Positions 37,001 through 47,490 of a DNA stretch of 47,490 bases are shown in pieces. The notes under the pieces were generated by a model, which saw only the letters and a program-made list of their open reading frames with translations, made no database searches and was not told the origin of the DNA. How positions within the stretch are numbered: position 1 is the first letter of the stretch; the number at the start of each line of letters is the position of its first letter. This stretch comes from Amoebophrya sp. A120 (taxonomy: Eukaryota > Sar > Dinophyceae > Syndiniales > Amoebophryaceae): the NCBI GenBank assembly GCA_905178155.1, contig CAJINV010000042.1, forward strand, positions 21,485 to 68,974, read 5' to 3'. The position numbers and the translations under genes were made by a program.

Positions 37001-40000
37001 AAGGGTTTCCTTCTCGGGGAAGGGACAGGATGCGGCAAGGGAAGAATGGTTACCGGCGTTATGCTACACCACTGGAACAGCGGCAACCGACGAAGTATTT
37101 GGTGTAGCAAGAAGAAAGAGCTGCTGAAGGATGCGCAGCGAGACTTCGCAGACATGCAGGTCCCGCGTGAAATGCAGCTGCTGGACACCAGGACGTTCGC
37201 CACACAGCAAAGCAGCGGAGATGCCGGCGACGGCGTTGTCTTCTGTTCGTACAGGTGGTTGGCGAACGACGACAACAGGAAGCTCCTCGCCACATGGTTC
37301 AACGAGCCACCTGCCGCGGAGAAGGGCGAAGACGCAGTCCCCACGAACGCGGGACAAAAGAAGTATTTCGGCAGCGGAGTGCTGGCGTTCGACGAGTGCC
37401 ACGCTGCGAAGAACCAGCTTCGCGTCAAGTACCTCCCTAACGGCGACATTTGTAAAAAAGCTAGTGAAAGCTGCGGCGTTGCAGTCGTAGAGATGCAAAT
37501 GAGCTTGCTCAAGGAAGCCAGAGTCCTCTACGTCAGTGCCACAGCAGCGGCGGAGTTGTCGGAACTTGCTTATTATTCTGCGCAAAAGTATGAGCGTCGC
37601 ACTCATGCTGATTTGAATGCTGCATGAACTTGGCAAACTCAATTCTTCTGCTACCAGTAAGAGTAACTAGCACTAGTGCGATCATGCTTTGTTTTGCAAT
37701 GCATACGTGCATGGCCCGTCTCGGCGCATGGGAGAAAGTCGGTTTTGACCACCTCCGCAGAACCTTCGCCATGCGGGATGCGAGTCCCTTGGGAGGGATG
37801 GCCGCACTCGGCTGGCAGTTGCGCACTTCCGGTGCCGCAGTAAGTCGGCGACTCAGCCTCGAAGGCGTACAGTTCGACATCGGGTGCGGCGGCGACCTCC
37901 ACGTTGCCACGGCCGGCGAGGGCAACGGGCTGCTTGACGCCACGTTGCATGACAAAGTCGTGGCGCTTTTTCACGACACCAGTACATTCTTCCACAGCCT
38001 TTTGGAAAACCACGGCCGAGAGTACGTGAAAGCCGCGGAGGCGGCAAACCCTGGCCGAAGCGGCGGTGTGGCGAATTTCCGAGGCATATTCACCGCGGCG
38101 CGGCAGAAGTTCTGGAAGCAGTTTGCGGCCTGCGACAAGCTTCCCGCTGCGTTGGGACTCGCACGAAGGCTGCTGGCGGAGGGCAAGCAGGTCGTCCTCG
38201 CATTGCAGTCGACAGGAGAGGCCGCGATGACGGACCGAGACGACACAGATGGCGACGACGCCGGCGATGATGTGCCCGGAGGCAATGCCGACGACGTTGA
38301 CCAATCCTGCAGCGGTCGATTTTCGTTGTGTGAAAGCATCGCGGTCAACTTCCTGAAAACCTATTGCTTCGACTCGTTCGACGCAAACCAAGCCGGCCCA
38401 GAACAACGCCGACTGCTTTCCGCAACCAGCAGGAGAAAACGCGACGAACTCATCGCTCGGTGGAAGGGCTTGAAGCTGCCTGAGAATGCGCTTGACCACA
38501 TCCTGAACTCGCTTGGGGGACCGGAAAAGGTCGCAGAGATCTCAGGCCGGAGCCGGAGGCTCCTCTTGAAGAGCGAGGGCGAAGCTTCCGGTGATAAACC
38601 CTCACGCTACGAAAGCGCCACCCGACCAGTGGATGCGAGTCTAAAGGAGATAGAAGCGTTCCAAGCGGGCCAAAAACGTGTAGCGATTATTACCGCTGCT
38701 GGATCGACGGGCGTGTCGCTGCACGCCCACAAAGCTGACTCGCGGGCACGGCACATGATTATTCTGGAGCTTCCCTGGTCTTCCATGGAGTTCACCCAGC
38801 AAATCGGCCGAGTGCACAGGTCGGGCCAGGCGCACCTGCCTGCGTACACGCTGATCACGTCCAGTTTTTCTGCGGTGGAAGCTCGGTTTGTGTGCGCCCT
38901 GGCGCGGCGCATCAAACTGCTGGGCGCCTTCACTCGGGGGCGAGCTGAGCATGGAAATGCCGCCCTGGACGCGCTGCTCGACGAGAGCCACTTCTCACAT
39001 GGAAAAGCAGACGACGCGGTCAAGCAGCTTGTACTGGAATTCGGCGCTCGTCCTCAGTGGCGCGATCTAGCAGAACAGTGCGAGCCGAAGTACAATAGGA
39101 AGGCGCATGAGGCGTGCGGAACTAGGGTGACGCAGTTTTTGAACTGCTTGCCGCAGTACCCCAAAGAGGAACAAGAAAAGCTGTTCGACCGATTCCTGGA
39201 GATGCTGGGACATCAGAAGGGCAACGACAATTTTGGAGGGCACAACAGCGAGCACACGGGTGGTTCCGGTAGTCATGACATCAAAGACCTCAAATTCCCA
39301 GCGCTCGCGCGGAAAAGTAGCCGCCGGATTGTGGAGCGCCGTGACCGCTCACAACCGCCGGTCACTGGAAAGGGGCGAGTGGTCCGGTTCGAGCGTTTGC
39401 TTCGGGTGCCCCAGGTGGCGCCGCACAGCTACTTTGTCGACGTTGATGTCGAGGAGGAGGAAATGGCCTTGCCGCGGTCGTCCTCGTCGTCATCTTCCTC
39501 CAGCGCGCTCCTGCCGGTATGAATTGCAAAAGTTTCGCACTACAGGTACCAATTGCATTTGTAGAAACCTTCCCGAGAGGAAATCAAGCGCACTTTCTCA
39601 TGCTGGATGAGGTAGAGAGCTGGATTTGTGATGCATGACTGCAATTCGTGCGACTGCGAATGCGAGGCTTTTGCACAGGATATTCGCCGGCTTTGTTCGA
39701 GGACCGAAAATCTGACCTGAAGGAGTTGTCGGAGGCGGACCAGGAAGAATATGCATTGCAAAAGTACCGCACTGATAGTATGCGGTAAATACAGATCTAT
39801 TTCTCAGGACCAAAATGTTGACGACTGGAATTTGTCATGATCAATTACGTAGGAAGGCACAGATTTCACAGGTTTCGCATGGAAAATATGATCGCAGTTG
39901 CTACGAGAGCGGTACTTTTTCATACGATAGAGAAAGGATCTATTGGTCATCTTCGAAAAATTTTAACAACACTATCGGAACCCGAAGGCAGCTGACCGCG

Positions 40001-42582
40001 ACTTTGCTCTGTGGCTCGTTCCTGCCTTTCTTCGCGGACATCTACCAGAAAATCCTCGAGAAGCTGCCTCCGGGCAAATCAGTGCAGCTGCGAAGGTTCC
40101 GCGAAGCGCCGAACAACAGCTGGCAGTACGGGATTCTCTTGCCGGCGTCTTTGGGCGCCGACAAGATCGAAAAAATCATGGCCGGCGCAGCGGAGCGCCC
40201 TCAAAAGATTCTGGAGGAGAAGGTCGAGGGCACTCGTATCAAATGCAAGTATGTCGAGGTCTGGAAGAGTGCAAATGTTTGTGATGCTGTTTTTACTTGA
40301 CCCTTGAGGTCTGGCATGCAAGCGCTAGCATCACACACGTTTTCACAAGGCCTGCCAATGCCTAGTCCGTGGCACTAAATGTCCTCTTTCGGCAACAAGA
40401 AACGCAAGGCTCCTCCTGTTCAAGCATGCAAGCATGACAGATTTTCGTATGAACTCCAATGCGCATCACAAGTTTGCTTGTCTCCAGACCCAGACACATT
40501 TGCAATGCATAACCCGTGCAGCGAAGCGACTGCTGGAGTCCGGCGTTGTCGAGGCAATTCACGTATCCACTGCAAGTATGTCTGCGTCTGGTAAAGTTGA
40601 GCTTGTGTTGCGTCCCGCCAGTCTCCCAAAAATCTGTCTTGGATAAGTTGTTTTTTTCATGCTAAGTAGAGATTTCTCATTCTCATGAAGGATAAGCATC
40701 CTAAAGGTTGTGCATAACCTGTGATGCCTACAGGCCCGTCATTCAAGACTTTGTGAGGCCTGGGCCTGCAAAAGCTGCATGACAAACTTCAGAATCTCTC
40801 CAGCTCCAGACATATTTACATCTCATATAACGCGGAGCTTGACCTGATTGGCGACAAGAAATGTGGAATTTTCTTCAAGGGAGACTCCGTGGTAATAGCG
40901 CGTGACGTATCAAATGCAAATAGCATGTCTGGCTCGGCAAGAAAACCGATATATTGTCTTGCTGTTGGTGCATCTCCAAAATGGTTTGGAATGTACACAC
41001 AGCAGGACAAATTCTGCTGTGCATGAGAAATGCCCCCTCAACATAATCCACGAGCACAACAGATCGCCTCACAAGTGGGCATGTTCTTTCCAGATCCAGA
41101 CATTTTTGCATTCCATATGACGGCTCAAAGTGGACCATAGCGCGGGGGTCAGTGCCGGGTCGGTGGGAAGAAAAGGTGGAGATTGAAGAGCGCGGTGAAT
41201 CCACGTCCCAACCCAAGAAGAGGTCATGCCCTCCCATGGATTTGAAGCTAGACGCTTCCAACCGCGACGAGGAGAACACAGCAGCGGAAGAGGGTGGAGC
41301 GGGCGGCAAGCAGCCGAAGATGCGGGGACGCGGCGCCGGCGCCATCTGCAGCTCTCTCAACATGCGCTTGCTGCGGACCACGAAAGCGTTTTTCCACTTC
41401 CAAGAAGATCTCCCTAGCAGTTATCTCAGCGAAATTGTATCATGTTGAGTTAGACCTAGAAGTAGAACCGTCAGTTGCAGTGTCATGCTACAACCTTGAG
41501 GCTTTCATGCTAGCCTACTAGTCGTACATGATAAGCTCGAGATGTAGAAACACGTGCAGCATTTCATTTGTGGCGCTCGCATGTCGTATTCGCATACACA
41601 CGCCAATGTGTCATCTCTCGATCTAGCGTGCGGACGCGAGGAGAAACTTAGCTTTACTCAAAATTTTGGATTTTGCTGGCATAATTGGGCACCATCGTGG
41701 AACATCAAGATCTGGCGAAGGATCGTCGACGTCGATCCATATTGGAAGCTATCGACTTGCAAATGCCAACATCTACATACGACCAAAGTAGTTCTTGGTG
41801 CCTGTGATAGATTCTTGCCGGCTTCATAACTTGCATGACTCACCATTAGCGGAGGGCGAGGGGCGTTAGACCTGAAATTTCTACTGCACAGTAGCGCTCG
41901 TGTCGGTTTTTTGCAACCCTTCATACAAAAGGAAAGATGCTAGAAATGTTGTTGAGCGCAACCCGTTCATGCAACTGAAGGCAGCAGGAGGAGGAGTACT
42001 ACATAGCTAACAAGTGAATTTAGTAGGTACTATCGCGATCCCGCTGTTGTAGGTAAGTATGGGTTACAGCATAATCAAAGTCGTGGTTTTGGGAAGATGT
42101 AAAGTACCTAAATGGAAATAAACTTCCTAGATAATCTATTCAGATCATACTCATTCTGATGCAGAACTACAGCGGTGTCTGATTGTCGAAAAAAGTGTTT
42201 GCAAGAGGATGCTGTTCGGAATTACGGGGCAGCAGCGAGGACGTGATTCAAAATATCAGAGCGGCGTACAAAATATGCACTGCAAATAGGGGCCTGGAAA
42301 AGCGGAACCTGTATTGCTTGCGCTGCATGCGGTTGCGGCCTGTGAAAACTGTAACGCACGACTTCTTTCTACTTCATGCAAAAAAGGCAGGCTCTCATGT
42401 CGCTGCGAATGACAAGGCGTGTCAAAAATTTATCATGCTTGGCTGCACTTGAACGCACGCTCAATCATTGCGATCCAGCTCCACAAGTTCCCAGACCCAC
42501 ACGTATTTGTACTGAATACAAAACCGTCGTGAAAAATTGGGACGCGTTGTGGGCCAAAGACGCGGGAGAGGAAGATACCTGA
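34072..42582 (+). CDS. Strawberry-notch (SBNO)-type DExH helicase, many exons
   Basis: Model: 34072-34207, 34518-34597, 34864-36009, 36305-37587, ~37677-39516, ~39679-39763, 39910-40252, 40494-40579, 40810-40926, 41100-41436, further small exons, and a last one near 42495-42582 (ending ...NWDALWAKDAGEEDT). The N-terminus is Ser-rich. Helicase motifs: GEGTGCGKGR (37016-37045, Walker A), FDECHAAKN (37388-37414), VSATAAAE (motif III), and QQIGRVHRSGQ (about 38797-38829, motif VI) after STGVSLHAHK and LPWSSMEFTQ. FDECHxAKN and the C-terminal LCGSFLPFF ... GILLPASL match the SBNO family, which are nuclear transcription or chromatin co-regulators in animals and plants. The 39516/39679 junction is not GT-AG in frame. 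Exons between 41437 and 42494 are unresolved. Confidence 0.8.
37582..37697 (+). mobile_element. TIR intron 1 of the helicase gene (family A)
   Basis: Arms 37582-37609 (starts GCAAAAGTATGAGCGTCGCA) and 37669-37697 (ends ATGCTTTGTTTTGC) are imperfect reverse complements sharing GCAAAA, TCGCACT and TGCT. A GT at 37588 and AG at 37676 splice in phase and leave both arm tips in the exon, adding about 15 residues between LAYYSA and ARLGAW. SBNO proteins elsewhere have no such extension here, so removal at the outer ends (keeping LAYYSAMARLGAW) is an alternative. Confidence 0.7.
39517..39678 (+). mobile_element. TIR intron 2 of the helicase gene (family A), frame conflict
   Basis: Arms TGCAAAAGTTTCGCA (39525-39539) and TGCGAGGCTTTTGCA (39661-39675) pair at 13 of 15. 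GT follows the upstream codons at 39517 and CAG ends at 39678, but GT-AG removal shifts frame. The coding frame downstream (YSPALFEDRKSDLKEL) requires one base less on one side, so the boundary is GT...CA or TA...AG. A frameshift or sequence error is the alternative. Confidence 0.65.
39750..39922 (+). mobile_element. TIR intron 3 of the helicase gene (family A)
   Basis: Arms AAAAGTACCGCACT (39760-39773) and AGAGCGGTACTTTT (39906-39919) pair at 13 of 14. Flanks TATG (39750-39753) and TACG (39923-39926) look like a 4-bp target duplication. GT at 39764 and AG at 39909 are in phase and fall at mirror positions of the arms (GTACCG / CGGTAC). The left end, ATTGCAAAAGT-NN-CGCACT, is shared with TIR introns 1 and 2. 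Confidence 0.75.
40242..40509 (+). mobile_element. TIR intron 4 of the helicase gene (family B)
   Basis: Arms 40244-40264 (TGCAAGTATGTC then GAGGTCTGG) and 40484-40504 (CCAGACCCAGACACATTTG then CA) pair at 17 of 21, and similarity continues inward (TGTGATGC / GCATCACA). AATGCA flanks both ends (40242-40247, 40504-40509). In-phase splice sites: GT at 40253, AG at 40493 (or 40487). Confidence 0.8.
40571..40820 (+). mobile_element. TIR intron 5 of the helicase gene (family B)
   Basis: Arms 40571-40591 (TGCAAGTATGTCTG...TCTGG) and 40800-40820 (CCAGCTCCAGACATATTTAC then A) pair at 16 of 21. GT at 40580 and AG at 40809 splice in phase (2/1), leaving arm tips as codons for AS(I)HIYIS. The preceding exon is only about 86 bp. 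Confidence 0.78.
40915..41110 (+). mobile_element. TIR intron 6 of the helicase gene (family B)
   Basis: Arms 40915-40937 (TGCAAATAGCATGTCTGG) and 41090-41110 (CCAGATCCAGACATTTTTGC then A) are reverse complements apart from a short insertion. GT at 40927 and AG at 41099 splice in phase. The left flank CGTATCAAATGCAA is identical to that of TIR intron 4, so the two insertions or their targets are closely related. Confidence 0.78.
42281..42511 (+). mobile_element. Probable TIR intron near the helicase 3' end (family B)
   Basis: Left TGCAAATAGGGGCCTGG (42281-42297) and right CCAGACCCACACGTATTTG (42491-42509) resemble the arms of the upstream family B introns. CCAG/ACCC gives an acceptor for the final exon. 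The left arm lacks the GT seen elsewhere; GT at 42266 just outside is an alternative donor. Another probable member starts near 41757 (TTGCAAATGCC), its partner being TTTTTTGCAACCC near 41912. Confidence 0.5.
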
Positions 42583-44385
42583 AAAGAGTGGATGATGCTT
42601 GGTGGTGATTTGTTCAATGCTGATTCAGATTTTTCATTTCCTCGAAAACATTTTTTCTTCACCTTTTTAGAGTTGCACCTTCCTCCTTCCAGCTTTTGTT
42701 TTCTTAAAAGTACAAGAGAAGGAGGCTTGTTGGGTTTTTCATACCGATCTGACACTGAACTGATCTTCATGTCCTATATTTTTCCGCTATGATTGCTTTT
42801 TGAGCTTTTATGTATCTGTTCCAAAGTGAAAATGTACTTTACATTTACAAAGTGACAGTACCCGAATCAATTAGTCGGAGCACGCAATTGGGTTTCTCGC
42901 CCGATGTCCGACGTATGGTACCACTGAAGTGTGATCCGGACGCAGGGACCTGCACCGGTATCCTTCCAGTATCTGCGTCAGGCTGCTTCGTCGCGATGAG
43001 TGACATAAAGCGCATCCACGGATAGCAGGATCATGACTCTTGTCGTGCTTGTACGGGTCTATATTTGCTTGGGCAGTACAAAACGAGACATGCTCTTTTC
43101 TATGTGTTGTCTTTGGCTAAAGACGACCTTTCTCTCTGTTGTCTTTGGGTAAAGACGTCTTTTTATTTCGTCTTATCGCGATGGGTTCTTCGACGTTTCA
43201 GAAGACAGATTTAACCCGTTGAAAGCTAGTGTAGAACCCAAAGCTAGCGTAGACACATTTGGCTCGTTGAAAATAGATCCAACAGCCGCAGTATTGAATT
43301 GCTCTTGTTTTTTCCTATTTCGGTCTCGAACTCACTCGATTTCTGACCTCGAGAAGGACACGGTGCAGGACTGCGACATTCGCATGTCGCAAGTCGTCAT
43401 GCGCAAATTCCGCATGTTTATTTTGTGCTTTTTCCTTGCCGCTCTTCTTCAGACTCTCAGTCAGAAATAATGATTCCCACGAGCCTTGAGTACCGGCCTG
43501 AACCAGAGACCCGAAGGCCTCCAGCCTGTAATACATGCGACTCGATTACTATAATGGATTGAGTTTTTTCTCGTACTGAGAATTTTAGAAGTACACTCAC
43601 GGCTTCCGCGTGCTGCAATGGTGATGAAGATATTGATCTTCTGTTGTTTCCATCGCTGCAAGAACGGACCAAATGTCGATGCATTTCTATGCCATTTTTT
43701 ACACTATACCCGCAGGTGTTGACAGCCATCAGTAGGGCGTTGGTGTTAATGATAATTCCATGGATCTAGTTGTAGCATCTGAGATACCTCCGAAGTAAAC
43801 TTTCATTTGTCTACAAAGAAAAAAAGCGAAACTTTGCAAACTTTCCTCGCGAACTTTTTTTGCTTGAATTGCCACAAGTACGAGAAATCCCAATGAAGAT
43901 ACTATAGTGCTCACGGCTGTCATCTCGACATCGCGGACCGTTTGTTGTGTTGCTTTTGTTGTGAACAGTGTGTTCTCACCTCTATTTCGATCACTGCTAT
44001 TATTGTCAAGATCATCGTTTTTGCTCGTTTCTGTGTCAAGATCATCGTTTTCTGTAGGACATCATCGTTTTTGCTCGTTAGCAATCATCCAGTCAAGCTG
44101 TAGGCTAATCGTATTTTCTTGTTTTTTTTTGTGTTCCGAAAGGCCATTACGAATCTCACATGCAAACTAGCGAATAAATCCTTCCATCATGAGTAGAGTT
44201 TGGTCAACACTCACGAGAAACACCATTTTGGCTCACGGGCCTGAGCAATACAAATGAGGAAGAAGGCGGGTTTTTCGTGTCTCCCGCCACAAGGATGAAA
44301 TTCTGTATACAACAGTAGAGATTTGTCACGCCTGCAAAACTGTGCCCTTGATACGTCAAAATAATGAAAAAGAGCCAAACTGATC
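42583..44385. other. AT-rich noncoding region with local repeats
   Basis: No gene is supported. Local duplications: TGTTGTCTTTGG-TAAAGACG twice at 43108-43156; GAAAGCTAGTGTAGA / CAAAGCTAGCGTAGA at 43220-43252; GTCAAGATCATCGTTTT twice plus CATCATCGTTTTTGCTCGTT at 44005-44082. A 71-codon frame at 42810-43025 has no supporting features. Confidence 0.55.
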
Positions 44386-44394
44386 ATGAGTGTT

Positions 44395-47300
44395 GGTAGA
44401 CGTTCTTCTGTTCGCGCCATTAGTTTTTGTTCTTTTGCTCGGGCAGCGTTTTTATTTTTCTCGTTACTTCCGACAAGGTGTCCAGTTTGTATACAAAGAG
44501 TTTCTTAACACACAGGCGCGCACGTCTTTGCATTTTCACTGCGAACATGTTCATGCAATCGCTCCATATGCACAAGGAAACAAGTTAAGCCGCTGCAGGT
44601 TGTTTCGTCAGGACTAGTACACGAAAAACATTTTCGGGTCTTCGAATCTTGAAAAAAAACACTGTGATGGACAAAGATGGAAAAACTTCTCCACACAAAA
44701 AACGATCAAGACATATAGCAGTTAGTCTCTAAGTGTGTGCGTTTTTCCTGTGGTTTGGTTCTGAACGGCAAAACCACACGAAAAACACACGGAAAACTGT
44801 AAATCATAAATGCAATCGCATACAGTATTCTTTGTTTCACAGTAAAAACCGCAAATGCGACATTTGCTGATTTTATGGTTATTCACGCGGACAAAAATAT
44901 CCATTTTGGTTGTAAAACTTGTTGGAATGAAGTGATCCGAGGACACACAAGTTCTTATGATCTTGTTGCGTGCATCATAATCGTGCACCGCTACGTTGTG
45001 CGCTGCAGTACCTGCACTCGTGCTCCCTCGTACGCATGCTTACCTTCCTTTTTGTGACGAAGCACGCGCGATCGAAATGGAAAAGTCATGTATGTTGCTT
45101 CAGCTTTGCCTTGGTTTCGTTGTGTTTTTTTTGATGTACAAGTTTTAATATAGTGCATCGGTTTGGAATATGCAGCATCAGTCGCGCTACTTTGCAAATC
45201 TAAGGTTATTAGGCTACGAGCAGCGGGGCGATGGCGCGGATATTGGCGCGAAAAATTTAGCAATTGTGAAGACAATTGACATTCGCTGCACAACATGCGC
45301 GGGCTTCCGTTCGTGACGACCGGCAACTGTGAGTTGATTTGATAGTCCAACAGGACGATAAAGTTTGCAAATGCGTCATTCACGAGCCAAATTGCACTTC
45401 TGATATACCAAAATATTAATACATGGCGAAAATGGATCTTGACAGTAGACGTTCTTCTGTTCGGGCCATCAATTTCTGTTTTTGTGCGGTCTCTTTGTGC
45501 TCGGACAGCGTTTTTATTTTCTTCGTCACTTCCGACAAGGTTTCCAGCGTGTAACAAACAGTTTTCCAACGCACGAGCGCCCACGTCTTTGCATCCTGAC
45601 TGCGGCCATGTCCGCGCAATCGCTCCATATGCACAACAAGTTAAGCCGCTGCAGGTTGTTTTGTCAGGACTAGTACATAAAAAAACTTTCTCGACTCTTC
45701 GATTCTTGAAATAAATACTTGATTAAAAAAGACGCAAAGCTTCTCCACACAAAAAATGATCGAGCTGCAGTAAACATGCGCACAACATGTAATTCATAAA
45801 TGCAGTAAAAATATTGCAATTTTATTATCATGATTCGCATTTGGATTGTAAGAACCGCAAATGCAGCATTTGCTAATTTTATAATTTTTTTTTTGTAGTT
45901 ACGCAACGGATTTGATTGTGAAACTTTTTATTATGAAAGACGCGATCTCGTATGATCTTGTTGCGTGCGACGAAATATTGAAGCGCTATGCTGTGCGCTG
46001 CAGCATGCCGCACTGTACCTGATCTTGATCCTTGCAATCGCTCTTATCAGGCAGCGGCGCCACGCCAAAGAGATTCGCGTGTATCAAAGCCGCAGAAGGC
46101 ACAACAAACCGAATCCCCACGAGATACTACGCGCAAGCCGGCACACCTATAAAAGCAATTGCGAAGTTTTCCGACTAAACAGGCTCCGCGTCGTAGCATC
46201 AGGACTGCGACGCGCCGATCCGGGTAGCCTGTACTCCGCATGTTCCTACGCGCAGCCTGGCGCAGAACATAAAAAATGATCGAGCTGACAACATGTAATT
46301 CATAAATGCACTAAAAAAATTACAATTGCCATTATTATGACTCATCATTGGACTAGAAAAACCGCAAATGCAGCATTTGCTGCGTTTACAAACGTTTTTT
46401 GTAGTCAAACAGCTAATTCAGTTGTAAAATTTTTTATTATGATTGACGTGATCTCATATGATCTTGTTGCGTGTGAATCGGTTCGAGAGTGTACCCCAGT
46501 TCACGAACTAGTTCGTGAAGGTACCGGGCATACGAAAAAGAACAGAACCATACGTAGCGCACGTGCCAAAGCCCGAAAAAAAGAGCAGGCAACGAGAGAA
46601 AAGGATCCCGATGAGCTACAGAGCATATCTTGTGGGCACCATATGTCGCAAAAAGTATGTGCACGCAACAAGCCCCGAAAGGTCTTGTATTTTGGCGCGC
46701 GCGCGCGCGATTTTGGTTTGTGAGGCGCGAAGCGCTGCGCGACTATTGTTTACGGTGGGACGGCAGCCGGCCGTAGGATTTAGGGACGCTGCATCCGATC
46801 AATGGGCGCACGAAGACCGAAGCTGTGCGCGCGGCGCTGGCTGGTTTCAAACAGAAAGCGGTCGAACGCTAGGGCCGATCGCAGTCATGGCTACTGTTTT
46901 CTGTAGTGACAGACTTGAGGCCTTTGGCGCCCATCACGGTGCGCGCAGCTGTGTTGCAGCACCATCTCAAACGACGGCGCTGCGGCATTGCAGGTTCAGA
47001 CCCGAACCGGGAGGCAGGTAATACCTGGCCCCCCGGATCGACTAAGTACCAGTGAGATCAGGAGCGTACCTTTGGGTCAGGAACGCCCCCCCTACTCCTT
47101 CCTCCACCTGCATATTTTTTTGGCGCCGAGCATATCAAATGGCCTGTTTGTTCTAGGATATTTAGGCCCCGGGGCGGTATTGAACTGGTAGGTACATTGT
47201 TGAACCGCGGGCCCTGTTGAACTGATACACGTGCGACAAAATCGTGAAGCGTTATCCTGTGCGGTGCAGTACGTGCCATGCCGCACCGTAGCTGATCTTG

Positions 47301-47490
47301 ATCCTTGCAATCGCTCTCATCAGGCAGCGGCGCCACGCCAAAGAGATTCGCGCGTATCAAAACCGCAGAAGGCACAACAAACCGAATCCCCACGAGATAC
47401 TACGCGCAAGCCGGCACACCTGTTGAAGCAATTGCGAAGTTTTCCAACTAAACAGGCTCCGCGTCGTAGCATCAGGACTGCGACGCGCCG
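44395..47490 (+). repeat. Array of a ~1.05-kb repeat unit in broken copies
   Basis: Three sub-blocks recur in order. Block 1 (GTAGACGTTCTTCTGTTCG ... TTCTCCACACAAAAAA) at 44395-44705 and 45443-45760, 1048 bp apart. Block 2 (CATAAATGCA ... CCGCAAATGC ... TATGATCTTGTTGCGTG) at about 44797-44975, 45785-45968 and 46291-46473. Block 3 (GTGCGCTGCAG, then CAGGCAGCGGCGCCACGCC to the window end) at about 45971-46260 and 47220-47490, with only its first bases at 44976-45025. Block 3 runs off the window. No transposase or reverse transcriptase is visible, so this would be a nonautonomous element or satellite-like unit. Confidence 0.8.
46501..46520. repeat. Perfect 20-bp palindrome
   Basis: TTCACGAACT followed by its exact reverse complement AGTTCGTGAA, flanked by CCCCAG and GGTACCGG. 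It lies between repeat-unit fragments (after block 2 ends near 46473 and before unrelated sequence). It could be an element end, a cruciform-forming site or a protein-binding site. Confidence 0.85.

Noticed and set aside
41554-41829. Plus-strand frame containing WNIKIWRRIVDVDPYWKL as a helicase exon
   Set aside because: Another phase of the same bases (HQDLAKDRRRRSILEAIDLQ) looks more like coding sequence; I could not fix the exon boundaries, so no frame is asserted.
42810-43025. 71-codon frame downstream of the helicase gene
   Set aside because: No domain, no splice continuity with the helicase, and it lies in repeat-containing noncoding DNA.
45965-46279. 104-codon frame inside the right-hand repeat array
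   Set aside because: It covers repeat block 3; the copy at the window edge differs and no protein family is recognisable, so I treat it as chance.
46697-46710. Alternating GC run (GCGCGCGCGCGCG)
   Set aside because: A simple dinucleotide microsatellite with no evident role.
46993-47008. GGTTCAGACCCGAACC, resembling a tRNA T-arm
   Set aside because: No acceptor stem, D-arm or anticodon arm can be found around it at tRNA spacing.

Overview
This is a eukaryotic nuclear window. Genes are split by short introns, stop codons are standard, and untranslated spacers are AT-rich with poly-T tracts. The best lineage clue is five proteins with CPW-WPC-type cysteine modules (CPxxW/CPxGF ... Y-x-G-x-C ... 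WPC), a domain known from Plasmodium ookinete surface proteins and other alveolates. I infer an alveolate with a compact genome (apicomplexan, chromerid, perkinsid or syndinian/dinoflagellate). The species cannot be named from the sequence. Every gene I can support is on the + strand.

Layout. 1-1112: noncoding with a degenerate direct repeat. 1113-13050: cassette A, thirteen genes for small Ala-rich proteins, nearly all with an N-terminal signal peptide, separated by spacers of roughly 200-490 bp. 13537-25802: cassette B, the same thirteen genes in the same order and orientation. Proteins are closely similar, often identical in length, but the spacers are unrelated by eye. 26162-28007: a diverged partial third block with a fusion gene (tail of gene 1 joined to CPW-WPC modules) and a gene-13 homologue with an extra CPW-WPC module. 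28568-29698 and 30672-32770: two paralogous intron-containing genes of unknown function, each preceded by a copy of the same noncoding repeat. 34072-42582: a long many-exon gene for a Strawberry-notch (SBNO)-type DExH helicase. 42583-47490: repeat-rich DNA with a ~1 kb repeat unit present in several broken copies.

The cassette proteins share a recurring design: a short alternating-hydrophobic strand (such as VNVRV, VHVMV, VNVAL), a long Ala-rich helix, and a tetrapeptide SFL[Q/K/R/E], repeated one to five times per protein. With signal peptides, a Frizzled-like cysteine-rich protein (gene 8) and CPW-WPC proteins (genes 3, 7, 13), this suggests a co-expressed set of secreted matrix or surface components. 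SFLx resembles sites cut by the apicomplexan ASP3/plasmepsin IX-X proteases, so maturation by cleavage is a testable idea. A GAGAGA[C/T] element lies 109-190 bp upstream of ten cassette start codons.

Introns are the second theme. Cassette B has three insertions in genes 5 and 7 that cassette A lacks. One (17844-18001) has terminal inverted repeats (TIRs) and no GT-AG boundaries. The SBNO gene holds at least six TIR-bounded introns of two families. In one family the arm ...ATGTCTGG supplies the donor GT, and its reverse complement CCAGACAT supplies the acceptor AG. These look like introner elements, that is, transposable introns.
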